Of a DNA stretch of 64,000 bases, positions 22,501 through 34,500 are shown piece by piece. Below the pieces are notes generated by a model. The model worked only from the letters and a program-made list of their open reading frames with translations. It had not been told where the DNA came from and did not search any database. Both the position numbers and the translations under genes were made by a program. The stretch's first letter is position 1. Each line of letters begins with the position of its first letter. This stretch comes from Mesorhabditis belari (Eukaryota; Nematoda; Chromadorea; Rhabditida; Rhabditidae): the NCBI GenBank assembly GCA_958450365.1, contig CAUEEP010000733.1, positions 2,955,001 to 3,019,000 of the forward strand. Reading direction: 5' to 3'.

Positions 22501-25500
22501 TAAGAAATGAATGAAGACTGATATTGATAAACAATAAAAGCTAAATGATACTATTAATCCACTTTATCTAACAAGCCTACTATTCCTACATCCAACCTGC
22601 AATTGTACAGAACAATTGAAACACTGAAAACCTTTGAAACTAACACTTAAAGCATTTAATTTCCATTTTTGACTATATCTATTTTATAAAGGGATTAAAA
22701 TGTCTGTCTGCTTGTGGGCACTACTCCTCCGCTCCCAGTGGACCGTTTCAAATCACTTATAGTTAGTTTGGCTTAGAATTTCATGTAGTTATGCAAAATG
22801 TTTTTAAATTTCTTGACATCTTGAGATATCTAGGCTCTGAGTTGACGTAAGAAATGAATGAAGACTGATATTGATAAACAATAAAAGCTAAATGATACTA
22901 TTAATCCACTTATCTAACAAGCCTACTATTCCTACATCCAACCTCAATTGTACAGAACAACTGAAACACTGAAAACCTTCGAAACTAACACTTAAAGCAT
23001 TTAATTTCCATTTTTGACTATATCTATTTTATAAAGGGATTAAAATGTCTGTCTGCTTGTGGGCACTACTCCTCCGCTCCCAGTGGGCCGTTTCAAATCA
23101 CTTATAGTTTGTTTGGCTTAGAATTCCATGTAGTTGTGCAAAATGTTTTTAAATTTTGAAAAAACCAAAAGTGCCGGGTCGTGTGGGGTAAAGATAAGTG
23201 CGCTGCACTGCGCCATGAGCATGGCCGAGTGGTTGACGCGTGTGTCTCTCAAACGAACGGAAGAGAGGTCGCGGGTTCGTTTCCTCTTGCCGCCAATTCT
23301 TTTCCTTTTTTGCTCCAAAAAGTTTTTTTACTGATGGTTTCCTATATTTTTGTTTATCTTTTAGTTCTTGAACTCACTGTTTTGCTAATATCCTCAACGT
23401 TATATGCCCAGCGATATCTTTGAAGAGTGATTCAACGCTTTCTTCTGGATTATCAGTAATCGCTTCAAAAGGCAAGGCTTTCCAATTGTTGATTTGAACC
23501 AATCCTGAACATTTTTTTTATTTTAAATAAAAAAAGATATTTTTTTGGTAGGAACAGTAGAATTAAAGAGAAAAAGATTGAAATCAAAAGAACAGAAATG
23601 GGAAAAAGGAATCGATGCTTTTTAATCTCAAAATACTGTTGGATTTAGATTTTAAAAAAGAAATCCAATTCCCTACACCTTCACTTTCCTACATCAAAGA
23701 TTACGGTATCTTCCCTAATCCAATCTCCTATCTAAATCGAGGTCCCTTCTTTCATTTCAATCTCCGTTTTCCCCTTCTTTCCACTTCAACCCATTTCCTG
23801 AGTGTTGATCCCCTGGTTGGCAATTTCCTCTTAGTTTTCTCCCCAATAGTCTGAGCCTCACGACCTCTTGGAGTGAATGTCTTCTTTCCCTTCTTCTTTC
23901 CCTTTTTATTCGAGATTTCCCTCGTCTTTCCCCTTGAAACCAGTTCTTCGAGATCGTCTTTTATGCCATTGCCTGTGGTTGTTGGGGCATCGTCTTTTCT
24001 TTTCTTTGAGAAAAACGCACAACGCAGCTTTCCTTTCTCTTTCTTGAGCCTGACCCTGAAGCAAAAACAGCTCTCAGGTGGGGGAGAGGATTGAAAGTGA
24101 AGAAGAATTTCTCGAGCTTGAGGTTACACGATCAAAGCTTGAGTTTAGCTTAAGAATTTGAGAGATCAAGCTTGTCTTTACTAAACCAGGGGAATCAGAT
24201 AAGTCGATTGATATGATAGAGTTGGTAAAACTAAAGCCAAGTAAGCCAAGCTTAGGTTAAAAAAAGCTATGATCAACTCTGGAATAAGCAATCAACTTCA
24301 TTTGATTGTCAAATTAGTTCCACTAGAATTAGAAGTCCTAGAGTTTTATTTGCCATTCTCATTCGTTCATTTAAAGCCAAGCCTCGATGGCTCGTTGACC
24401 CTGACACTCTTAAAAGCATGCCTTGATGTGGAGAGGCTTTGAAAGAAACTAGCTTTCCTTTCTCACTTTCTCCACCCCATCCACCAGCCATTCTCGAGGT
24501 GATCTCCCCATTCTACTCAATGTTTAGGTGTCTTCCTCTGCACTGTTCTGTACGGGTGACGGGACCGGGGCTGTGAAAGAAGGGAAACCTGATCCCCTCT
24601 GGCAAATTCCCCTCCACTCCCCTTCCACCCATTCAACAAGCCAGCCGACTATCAGCAGATCAGAAAATAAACTCTCTCTTTTTGCACTGATCGGGATTAG
24701 TGAAAAATCACCCCGCAGAGCAAAGTCTTTCAAAAATTTGATGCTCAAATTTAAGCCTAAAATTGCTAATGAGAATTGAGCAATTTAGATTTCACCTCAA
24801 GGTGGAAAAGATTGAGTTTTAAATTTTTCAGCTAAAGCCTAGGCTAGCTGAGCTCTTCAACAACTGGTAGTAAGTAAATTTTAATTAGAACTAGACCTAG
24901 GTCCCTTATTCTCAGCTACAAAAATTCTCTAGATTCCTCGAGTTTTCGAAAACTCAAGCAACTCAATTCCCCGCTTTGATCCGCCTTCGAATGGGGATTG
25001 AGTCGAGGTCGCTTTCTCCACAAAGTCGACAAGAGTGAAAATCCCAATCTCTACCCCCAATGAAAAGAGAGATTTTGATGGAGAAATGCCAAAATCGGAG
25101 TCCGATCGAGATTAATCCTTTGCAAGAACAGGAAAAAGAAATAGAAAGAAGATTGAGAGTGTCTGAAGGATTTGGGATCATGTTGAGAAGGGGAAGGCTG
25201 GTTGGAGATTGAGAAATGGTTGATGTAAGACTTTGCTCGGGATATAGAAGAAGGGAATCATTTCTAGAAGTTTGGAAGGTGTAAGTCTTTGCTCAAGAAA
25301 TATTATATTGATATATCCATATTAAATTTTCCCCCAAAACCTAGAACTCTTTCAACTCCAATGGCGAGCCTGATCCTGCCAACTGCTCTCAAATCTCTAA
25401 ATAAATCGATGCATTCATCAAATTTCCCTCTCCTCGCCAGCCTCTATAAAAACGATTTGGGATTTCAAAATATGTACAAATCGGTTGTGTCACAAAATCC

Positions 25501-28142
25501 TTGCCTTTTCGTTCTTTTCTTATCTCTTAGATCTTCCCCAAATCTTCCCTCTTCTCACATAGTAATTTTGAAAAAAAACTCCAGCGAAAAGGCTGATCTT
25601 TTGGATGAAATTTTGGGGGAAGGCCCTGGGAAATCTCGTCGAGAAATCTCATGGCAGGGCGAACGATTGGAAAAATCCCGAAAAATCCCCTTTTGGGGCG
25701 AAAATTGAGGAGAGAACGGGGGCGAAAAGGGGAAAAACATCGTGTGACTGACTGCGAATAATTGAACAGATCAAAGGGTGAACAGAACAGGGGAATGGGG
25801 ATTTGAGATATCGCTGTGATAGGCTAATCATCGAATAGTTCATAGGAAATATGCTCACAAAAGAGATTGGCTTCAATTTTTGTACTTTTACTTTAATACT
25901 TCTACGGTAAAGTTCACACTTTAACTAGCATTCAATGGATACTAGTTAATCCTTTGAATCTCTATATCACGATTATACTGGGAGCTATCAACGACCAGCC
26001 GTGTTGGCAGCGCCCTTGTCTACAGCGCCCTTGTCTACAGCGCCCTTGTCTACAGCGCCCTTGTCTGCAGTTGGCAGCGCCCTTGTCTAGAGACCAGACG
26101 ACCCGGGTTCGACTCCCGGTTATGTCTTGACTTTTGCTTTTTAAAAAAACGAAAGATGAGATGCACAACTACATAGAATTCTAAGCCTACCAAACTAAAA
26201 ATCATATAAATCGGCCCACGGGGAGCCGACAGACGGATGGACAAAAACTTTTCTTTTATATATAGTCCTTAGCTTAAAGCTGGCTAATTCAATAGAGAAC
26301 TTGAAACCAAAGTTTTCAACTAGATTGCCAGAATTCGGTGGGTCAGATCCCCAAAGTTTCGAGGACCCCAACCTAGTTCACTTTACCAGAAAACGATCAA
26401 CTAAATACAGTAAACAGTAATATACAGTAAACATAAACAGTAAACAGTAAACTACAGTAAAGAGTAAACTTTAGTTAAAGATCTTCAGTTGTTTTGAAAA
26501 ATTTTACCTAGCTTTAACTCAGTTAATTAAACCTTTCAATCCAAAATTTCAAACGATGATCAATTCTATTTTCAATTCCAAAAGCTACCGTAGCAGATAA
26601 AAGCAAAAATATGAGGCACAATGGATCGAAAAATTCCATAGACATATTTGAAAGGTGAAGAAAAGAAGAACATTTGGATATATAAAATAGGATTGGAGAA
26701 AGATATGAAAAAGAAAAAAAAGGGGGGAATTTCTTTTCAGAAAATGAATCAGGGTCTGCTGAAAAGGGCAACAGTTTTCTTTCCACCAAAAAAAACCCCA
26801 TTTGATGACATTTTTGGGCACAGAAGGGAATCGATTGATGGAGTTGGTAAGGGTGAAAGTTGGGGATTTGAATGAGAATTTCGACGATCTACACAATGGA
26901 TTTCAAATTCTCCTTATTACTCATGTTATTGTTCAATATAGGATTAAAAATAAAACAATCAAGACGAGTATTGAGCTCTCAAATCTAAATAATGGTTTTC
27001 TAAAGCAGTTCTTGGCTTGGCTTGGCATTGATTACAGATTGAAAGGAAGATCTGAAGGTAAAACTCATCTTGATACTGATCTTAGTGAAGAAGCTTATAA
27101 ATTTTATGATATTTTACGATTTCTAGCTATTCCTTTTCCAATTCTTTCCAATATCTAGCTATTTGATTTCAATTAAAATAAAGCTCAAGATCCAGATTCC
27201 CGAGAAGACAAAACGTGGAAAAGAAATAAGAAAACAAGAGTCATGAAAATATTATGACTAGTCAGATTAGGAGAAATCAAAGAAAATCAATATACAAATA
27301 TCATAAAAACTAATAATTTGAAAATTTAGACCAACCTCTCGAATTCATAGCGAGTTGAGGATGGCCAAGGGCCGACAGAACCGTTTCGACCAATTGCGAG
27401 AGATTGGTGGAGCCTGGAACTTGTAAAGTATTTTAGATTTGAACAGTGAGCTTATTTTTAATGTCTACTTTATTTATCAAATTGATTTTATACCTGAAAC
27501 AACAGCATATGTATCCAATAATCGGTGTCCCTCGTGTGCGCAAGAAATACAGTGCTCGGGTCGCACGGTTTCCACCGCTACCCGCACAGGGAACATCTAA
27601 ATTGATATATTAATATATTTATTATTGATAACAAAAGATATACAGTTAAGAAAAGAGTATCAAGAAGTGAAATGAATGGAGAGTTTGCTTGACTGGAAGA
27701 GAAAACTTTTCTCTTTGAAAGAGAAAAGTTAGAAAGGACTTTAAAAGACTTTAAATGTTGATACAGATAAAAATTTCTAGATAAAGATACAAAGCAGTTT
27801 TATCTTTAAGCTTTAGCTTTAATAGCTTTATGTGTTGATACGGATAAAGCTATTATATTTTAGCTTAAGTTTTACAAGGCCAAAGTAGGAATAGACTACT
27901 CTTAAGGCACAAATGAACCTATAGAACAAGTAGTAAGAAGAAAAAATCAGATTTTCATAACTCAATGTCACTCTTTCATTACCTCACTTGATGTTGAACT
28001 TCCTCCGAATTTCCCCGGATTCAGTAAAGCTTTGTAAATGGCCGAAAAATTGATTGATGTGGACGGGGGATCGAGATCAAGATCTGAGTCTGGAGCCAGG
28101 GCCGGAATTTTTGGGAAAAGGAATTTGTATATGGAATCGATT
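16547..28142 (-). CDS. dve-1: DVE/SATB-family homeodomain transcription factor
   Basis: Exons on the minus strand, 5' to 3': 28142-27983, 27596-27494, 27413-27336, an unresolved gap, 22004-21893, 21843-21728, 19332-19164, 19117-18965, 18916-18821, 17787-17620, 17238-17131, 17066-16927 and 16682-16547. The domain order matches the DVE/SATB family. A ULD domain ([11 protein letters not shown] ... [18 protein letters not shown]) comes first, then CUTL ([15 protein letters not shown] ... AISEWLDQM). Homeodomain 1 follows ([17 protein letters not shown] ... [13 protein letters not shown]), then Ser/Gly- and Gln-rich linkers, and homeodomain 2 ([13 protein letters not shown] ... [16 protein letters not shown]), which ends close to the C-terminus. 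In C. elegans, DVE-1 acts in the nucleus in chromatin control and the mitochondrial stress response. Homeodomain 1 has Ser where the DNA-contacting Asn51 should be; homeodomain 2 keeps it. Exons 27336 and 22004 do not match in phase, so at least one ULD-CUTL linking exon within 22005-27335 was missed. The true 5' end may lie above 28142. Confidence 0.88.
16683..16926 (-). other. Intron splitting homeodomain 2, holding a tRNA-like insert
   Basis: Donor GTGAGT at 16926-16921 and acceptor TTTTTAG at about 16689-16683 join CPYR to ENYPPIS in frame. The intron holds the tRNA-like sequence at 16814-16882 in the same transcriptional direction. Confidence 0.7.
16814..16882 (-). repeat. tRNA-like sequence (box A/box B), probably a pseudogene
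   Basis: The minus strand has CAGTTCAGTGGTCGCTC (box A-like) and a perfect GGTTCGAATCC (box B). The acceptor and anticodon stems pair poorly (about 3 of 7 acceptor pairs), so a working tRNA is unlikely. The plus-strand flank GGGGCCTTATCCCTTAC resembles the flank of the tRNA-like sequence near 55 kb, suggesting a repeat family. Confidence 0.55.
18121..18340. repeat. GATT-based simple tandem repeat
   Basis: Degenerate iterations of GATTGATTGAATTGATT and GGTTGAACTGATTCAATTGA lie inside a dve-1 intron. The larger unit is about 50-60 bp (GACTGGTTGAACTGATTCAA). Confidence 0.8.
19333..21727 (-). other. Large dve-1 intron with GC-rich islands
   Basis: The intron between the CUTL and homeodomain 1 exons contains GC-richer islands (about 20080-20300, 20640-20860 and 21260-21520) with pyrimidine runs such as CTTTCTCTTTCCCC. 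They do not extend the gene model in frame. They could be enhancers of a developmental regulator, which is inference. One copy of the 45-bp motif shared with 483 and 29504 is at about 19859-19918. Confidence 0.4.
22471..23158. repeat. Tandem duplication of about 342 bp in a dve-1 intron
   Basis: Copy 1 spans about 22471-22814 and copy 2 about 22818-23158. They are near-identical, sharing GGCTCTGAGTTGACGTAAG, AACAAGCCTACTATTCCTAC and GTCTGTCTGCTTGTGGGCAC, and both run to TGCAAAATGTTTTTAAATT. The end of each copy resembles the reverse complement of about 26150-26235. Confidence 0.9.
23215..23295 (+). repeat. tRNA-like sequence, degenerate
   Basis: ATGGCCGAGTGGTTGACGCG (box A-like) and GGTCGCGGGTTCGTTTCC (box B-like) are spaced as in a tRNA with an extra arm, Ser/Leu style. 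The 5' flank does not pair with TTGCCGCC at the 3' end, so it reads as a pseudo-tRNA. It abuts the second copy of the 342-bp duplication. Confidence 0.5.
26005..26250 (+). repeat. tRNA-like head plus shared body (SINE-like)
   Basis: Short repeats of CAGCGCCCTTGTCTA (about 26009-26090) lead into a strong T-arm, CCGGGTTCGACTCCCGG with five pairs. A body follows with GCACAACTACATAGAATTCT and CGGCCCACGGGGAGC. The same body, diverged and inverted, ends each copy of the 342-bp duplication at 22.5-23.1 kb. A tRNA-type promoter joined to a shared body is the layout of a SINE; no poly(A) tail or target duplication could be confirmed. Confidence 0.5.
26401..26470. repeat. TAAACAG simple repeat
   Basis: Repeated ACAGTAAACAGTAA-type units in a dve-1 intron. 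Confidence 0.7.
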
Positions 28143-28389
28143 CTGATCAGCCGTGGTGGAATGGGGGAAAGTGGGGGAGAAAAAAAAGGAAAGGAGAGTG
28201 AAAGGAAAAGGAGGGGCGGGGCTTGAGTGGTGTGGCGAAGGGAAAGGGGTCTCGATTGAAATCCCCTTCCAACCCCCACTCAACCCCCGGCCAATCCCCG
28301 TCAACCCTTCCAGCTCTTTGTGGATTTGATCTGACTCTTGAGGCTTTTCGAGGTTAGATACGGTAGAGATTATAGAGTTTATTCAGTAC

Positions 28390-28570
28390 TAAAGCTGGGT
28401 GATACTGCTTTATAGCTCTGCTATAGAGCCTAGCGAACATCTATAGCTCTGCTAGCTCTGCTATAGAGCCTAGCGAACATCTATAGCTCTGCTAGCTCTG
28501 CTATAGAGCCGAGCCAACAGCTCTATAGTTCTGCTAGCTCTGCTAGCTCTGCTATAGAGCTGCTCGCTAT
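28390..28570. repeat. Minisatellite, about 40-bp units
   Basis: Units contain CTATAGAGCCTAGCGAACAT followed by CTATAGCTCTGCTAGCTCTG. About three and a half copies decay at the right end into CTGCTAGCTCTG iterations. It lies just upstream of the first dve-1 exon found. Confidence 0.85.
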
Positions 28571-31500
28571 ACAACTCACTAGAAGTCACATTAGAAGGCA
28601 TATAACAACTTAAGTTAACTAAGAAACTGAGTATACCACAGCTTCAGCTTGAGAACACTTAAAGATTACACTTGAACCTACAACAAAGGATTACAAATGA
28701 AACTCATAATGCTTAGTACCAGTGATAACCCTGCAACTCACTGATTTACTTATCCAACTATCAACTATGATTTCAATATCTCTCTAACCCAAACTCATTC
28801 CCATCCACAACTCATATTCTTATCGATTCACCACCTCCTCCTTCCCCATTCTGATCCAACCGGCTTCCGATCTTTCCCCTTTTCTTCAATAAGCCTTACG
28901 GTAGAGATTAGGAGACCCAGTGAGATATCTGTTTGAAGAAATCGCGCACCTTGTTGACCGAGCCCCTTTCCTCTTTTCCCGTATTTTTGGGCTCAGATTT
29001 TGAAAACAGCTTTGAAAACAACAACTATCAAAGTAATGTTATGAAAAACATGAAGAAAGTAAACTTTAGGAAATCTGCAATAGAAATGGTATTTGAAAAT
29101 GATATGAGATTTCAGTACGCTGATCGACTACCCGGGATTAGCATGTAAATGAGTTTTGAAGGCAAATCCCTCTAGAAATGAATCGAGGCCACTACGGTAG
29201 AGCTTTGGACGGACCTCGAGGACGGGGAGGGCTTTCGAAGGGGAATTTGACGGGAAGTCGAATGGAAACAACGAGATTGAGAGAAAAGGGAGAAGACATA
29301 GAGATTAACGCTTTGCATAAGCTGTGGAAGGGGAAGGGAAGGGGAGGAAATAGGGGAAATCGAGAGCCCATGCTGAGGCCGATAGCTGAGAGTAATCGAA
29401 TTTTGGATACATTGAAAGAACAATTCTAAGAACTATTGTTTTAAGGTATACTTTGTGCTTGAACATTGAAACAAAGCTTTTCTGGTGCACCACTAAATTG
29501 TCGTAAGAAAATGGAAGAGCTGTGTGCGCTAGAAAGGGTTTGTTTCGATTCCTGGGTATAAAGTACACTACAACGAGTCTTTCCAATGTACAAACCTTGA
29601 GAAATGCTAGAAAAGTGCCCAGCTACGGCAGTACTTAGTGTTGAATCCTGGAATTGAACGTATCATTCTAAATTCTAGCTCTACAACTCTGTAGTACTTC
29701 TGTTCTAGCTTTAGTACTCTAGTACTATGGACCTGTGCTAGATCTAGGATACTAGAATCATTGTTGAGCACTATGGTTTTAGTATTTGATACCAGGATGG
29801 TAGAGAAGCCAAAAATAAAATAAAATACTACAGTTACGGCTTTGACTCTTTCTATTGCCAAAGCCATCCCTCAACAATCACTAATGTATTGATATTCTCG
29901 AGAATCCCTTTCCCTTTCCCCGTTTTCTCTTCTCTCATCTCATCACTTTAGTATTCATAGTCGAGAGTTCGTTTAGAACTCTTTTCTTTCTTTTCCTTTC
30001 TCCCGATCGCATGGGAAATGCCACGATCCGTGCCCGCCAATCGATCTCCGAATCGGATTTTCGTGCTTGAGCCCGGGAAAGTAAAATTCGGTGTACAGCA
30101 GGACAAATAGATTCAACTGACACCCTTATTCTCAATCTCTTCAGAGCTCCAAAACTTCCTAATCATTGACCTTTCTTGTCTCACAACTTCACCAAAATCT
30201 TTTGAGAATCGGTCACACCAAATCTCTCTTTTTGAGAATAGAGAAAAGGATCAGCTTTACAAAAAAACTTTCTCCTTTTCTCTCGATTGACCCCTGAGGG
30301 ATGGACAATGGCTGTGCCATTGAGAGAGATTTTCAAAGAAAGGGGAAACCTCGATTTAGCCAGTTTCAAAGAAGTGAGCTAGTTGTTGTGAAATCAAGAT
30401 GACGTGGTTCCGCTTAGTCCATTTGAATAAGCTACACAACTGTAAGACTTCATTCTCGTCGATACTTGTTTCTTCATTGAATTTGAAACTGAAAACATTA
30501 TCAAAAGCATTTCATTAATCATTTAGTAAACTCAGTGAATCAGCCTAATTAAGCTCTTCAAACAAAAACATAAAACCCATTCAGAAAACTCAATCGTTTT
30601 CTTAACTCAATCAAGTAGACGCTTAATTGAAATCATTCACTGTTCTGCTAAAAGCATAAAGCTTTTTCGAATCGTCGTAAGTCTGAGAGTCTCGACCTCG
30701 ACAAGTTTTGCCACTCAACAAGGCTCAGGACAAGAAAATGGGGGAAAAGGTGAGATGGGGTCGGGAATAGAAAGGAGAAAGTGAACAAGGAGAACGAGAT
30801 CGTTTTCTTTCTTTCTCCTCTTTCAAGAACCGGTCTTTTTTATGCCAAAGCGCCGATGGCAGTGCTCGAGAATTGTGAATAGAAAGGAAAAAGAAAACAT
30901 GCTCAATTCCTATCCTTTCAATCATTCCCGAGGATCTGAGATGCTCTCGGGAAGGTGTAATAGAAAGCTGGGGAATTGGGGAATGCTGAGAAATTGTCAG
31001 AGCTCAACAATTGCCAAGTAACAACGTCTATTAATAGCTCTGGCTATTGATAAGTAGCTAAACTTTAACTTTGACTAATTGTAAGTAGCTAACAAGCTGA
31101 TTGAAGAATTGCATATCCGGTTTGATGTTTATCCACTTCAGCTAAGGTTCCCGGAGCACTATTATCCTGAAACATCTACCAAATCGATCTCTCCTAGTTG
31201 TAGCTTTGATTCAAAGTCAATCCCATCATCCATTATCTCCAATCTTGCCCCAGGGTCCATCTTTATCTATTTGTTGTCGGGATTGATATTCCCCAATCCA
31301 TAGCTTTTTCTTTGACCGCTTTCTTCTCGGTCAATGCCTTGAGCCTTTCCATAGGGCTTAGGAATCCCCGGATTTCTCCCCGATTCTTCTCCTTGTGTGG
31401 AGGCTTAGTGGGCACAGACCTAAAGCCTTTCAATTCCCCTTTTTCCTAAACCAAAGCCCGCAGTCCCTTCAAAGGCCACATGTAAAAAGAAGAGGTCTAA

Positions 31501-34500
31501 ACATAACGACCCTTTTCAAGAATCGGCTAAACATCCACATAAATTGGGGATTTACTAGGAAATTTACTAGGAAATCTGTGGAATTGGCAGAATTTTAGAT
31601 AATAAGGAATTGAGTTTCAAAGAAAAATTCCTACAATAAAGTTTTCAGCTTCCTAATAAACATCGAAATTTCTCATTTGATGGAGGCTCTCCACTGATTC
31701 ACTCAATATTTTCCCCACAAGAATTCTTTCTAGGATTTGTTATGTCTGCTCAAAAGAGGCAAGGATACAGTATTTTGATATTATTTCGGAAAACTTGTTA
31801 AGCAAAAAATGTTAAGCAAAGCAATGACATCAAAAATGGAATCGAATTTCAAATCTTTATTTCAAATGATGTCAATTCTAATGGGCAATTTGTGGCAAAG
31901 ATAGAAGATAGAGTTGATCTAAGAGATCGGTGGCTTTCTTTCTGTTTAGTAAAACCATCGGTAAGCTGGGAGCCGTGGTATTTGTTGGGAAGGGGGGATG
32001 GGGATGGAGGAGACTGTGTGGGTTGAGAAAGGGTCCACAACGTGGATCCCTTCAGCAAATTGAGCAGGGATACCCGGGGTCACAAAGAGATAGAGATAGC
32101 TGGGTAACGAATTGATCTACTCAATGATTTGAGAACTTCAGAGATTCTAGGTATTCAGTTAAAAATGGGATCTAGAACGAAGTCTATGACAGATCTAGTC
32201 TAGATCTAATATTACAGTAATCTATTCCAGTCTACTGGATGTCTACTGGACTCTACTGGACTCTACTGGATGATACGCGGTTACGGCAAAACTTAAAGCA
32301 GTTGAACACTTCTAATAGTAAGATATTCAGTCATTTATTTGTTTATCGATTAGTAAGAGATCAATAACCCTTAAAACTGGTGCCAATGATCTTTCCTAAA
32401 CTAATATTTTACTTGAAAAACCTAAAGCAACCTGACCTCTCCATTAAAAACTGTACAACGTGATCTATTTTCACCATAACCTTTCAAAAATTCCCCCATT
32501 TAGCCAACAGAAATCACCTCTCCAAACACCAATCTTTACGACTTTCCACAGGCCACAAGAAAAGCTAAAATCCCCCCAAAGGCTTTGAGGAATTTTTCTA
32601 TGAATTGATAGAGAAGATAGGCGGTGAAATGAGGGGATGAAGGGGAGAGCTATATGGGAAAATGGAGAAGAGGGTTTATGGGCATTATCTGAAGAGGGGA
32701 GAAGAGCGGGAGAAAGAGAGGCTAATGGCAATGACACCACCAGTCTCTCGTCATAAGCTGATCCAGGAGCACAGTGTTTGGGACTTTGTGAAGTGTGGCT
32801 TGGCGAGGTTGCAAAAGTATTGAGAATCGATGGAGACAAGACTTATCTGGTTGAATGAAAATTGTCAACCTACATCATCAAAAGTTGAAAGCTGTCTTTA
32901 AAAACTTTTAAAAACTCGAAATCACAGTTCCTAAACCCTTTTCAGGTAATTCATATACGAATGAGCTTTTCAAAAACCCATTAAATCTGTAGAAAAGACA
33001 TAAAAGAGAGATCCGGGGCTTATCTCGGCTATAAATGTTCTGCTCAATGGAAAAAGATCGGGAAAAGCTTTGTGGATCGAAAAGTGAATCAGAGGGAGCA
33101 AACGATTCGAATGGAAGAAAAGTACAAGGACAATTTAAATAAAATGAAGGCCGTAATAGAGAATTTGTGTTTTAGATGTCCAGCTAAAACTTCAGTAAAA
33201 GAACAAAAGAAAGTAATGATCATGGTTGTTCTAAAGATCTAAAGGAACAGGGCTATTCTGGAACTAGAAAGTTTGATCTGGAACATGCTTAAGATTATGC
33301 GAAAGGTTGATCGAAGGATTCACCCCATTCCCGAGGTGACCGGACAACCCAAACAACAATCCCTTTTTTCGCTTATCTCTTTTTCCTCATTTCTTTTTAT
33401 TGGATCAGTGGATGGCTGATTGAATGGAGAATTTCCAAATCTCTCCCAGTTCTTCTTTTTTATTTACAAAAAGTGCGGGTCTTCTTGGATCGGTCATAAA
33501 ATTGTCGGGTTCGCCTTCGGATCTTTGAAAAGATCCATAAAATTGTTTGAGATACGGATAAGCTAGAGGGACAGAGAGGGAAATGGGATTTGCAAATAAA
33601 CAAGAGAAAATATTGAAAATAAAGGTAAAAGTGGTCAATATTTGGAGATAAAGTGATGAAAATGGAATCTTTTACTGTACCGCATCTACAATAATACAAG
33701 ATTATCCAAAGAAAACAGTAAAGTTTAAGTAATGAAGATCAAAATTCAACGTGCTACAGGATTTCGAAAGAAAGAATTCTTGATGACTCAAAAATTCAAA
33801 ATCAGGCCTTCGAAAAGGAGGCTCAAGGGATTAAAGTGTTTATAGGAAAAAGTGTGGGCTTTGGAAAGTTGGGATTTAGTGATTTGAGGGGGTATTTGGG
33901 TGAGAGGGATTGATAACAGTTGATACGCGCGGGTCCACAGGGCGGGAGAGAGAAGTCGACCCCCAATCCCCTCACTTCACCTCACCCCCCTGCCCACCTA
34001 AAGTGCTATCCTTGAATAAATATTAATGATTAGAATTGTTAACACTTTATGAAATGCAATCGCTTTAGATACATGGTTACGATTCAGAGATTGTATCCTA
34101 CAAAAGCCTACAAAAGCCTACAAAGCCTACAAAGCACAATAAGCCTACAAAAGCTCAAATCTCCTTTATTATAGAAAATTGAGATGCAAGATTCAAATAA
34201 CAAACGCTGTAAACGTATAGAAGGTGAGTCTTTGGATCTTTGGATCAAAAGTAGTGGGTATGGATGATCGGATGCCATTCAAACGGCAAAAGCTAGTAAA
34301 AGGAAAAGCGAGATCAGAAAAGAAAGGAATTGAATGGAAAAATGAAGGAGAAAGTAAGGGAGATCACATTAATGGGATGGGAAGAGAAAAGAAGAGGGAA
34401 CGATCCTGGGAAGAGGATTACAAAGGGGAAAGGGAGGTGATTGAGGGAGGATGTCTGAGTGATGTCGCTTGTGAAGGTCTTCAGGAAATTTCTTGGAGCT

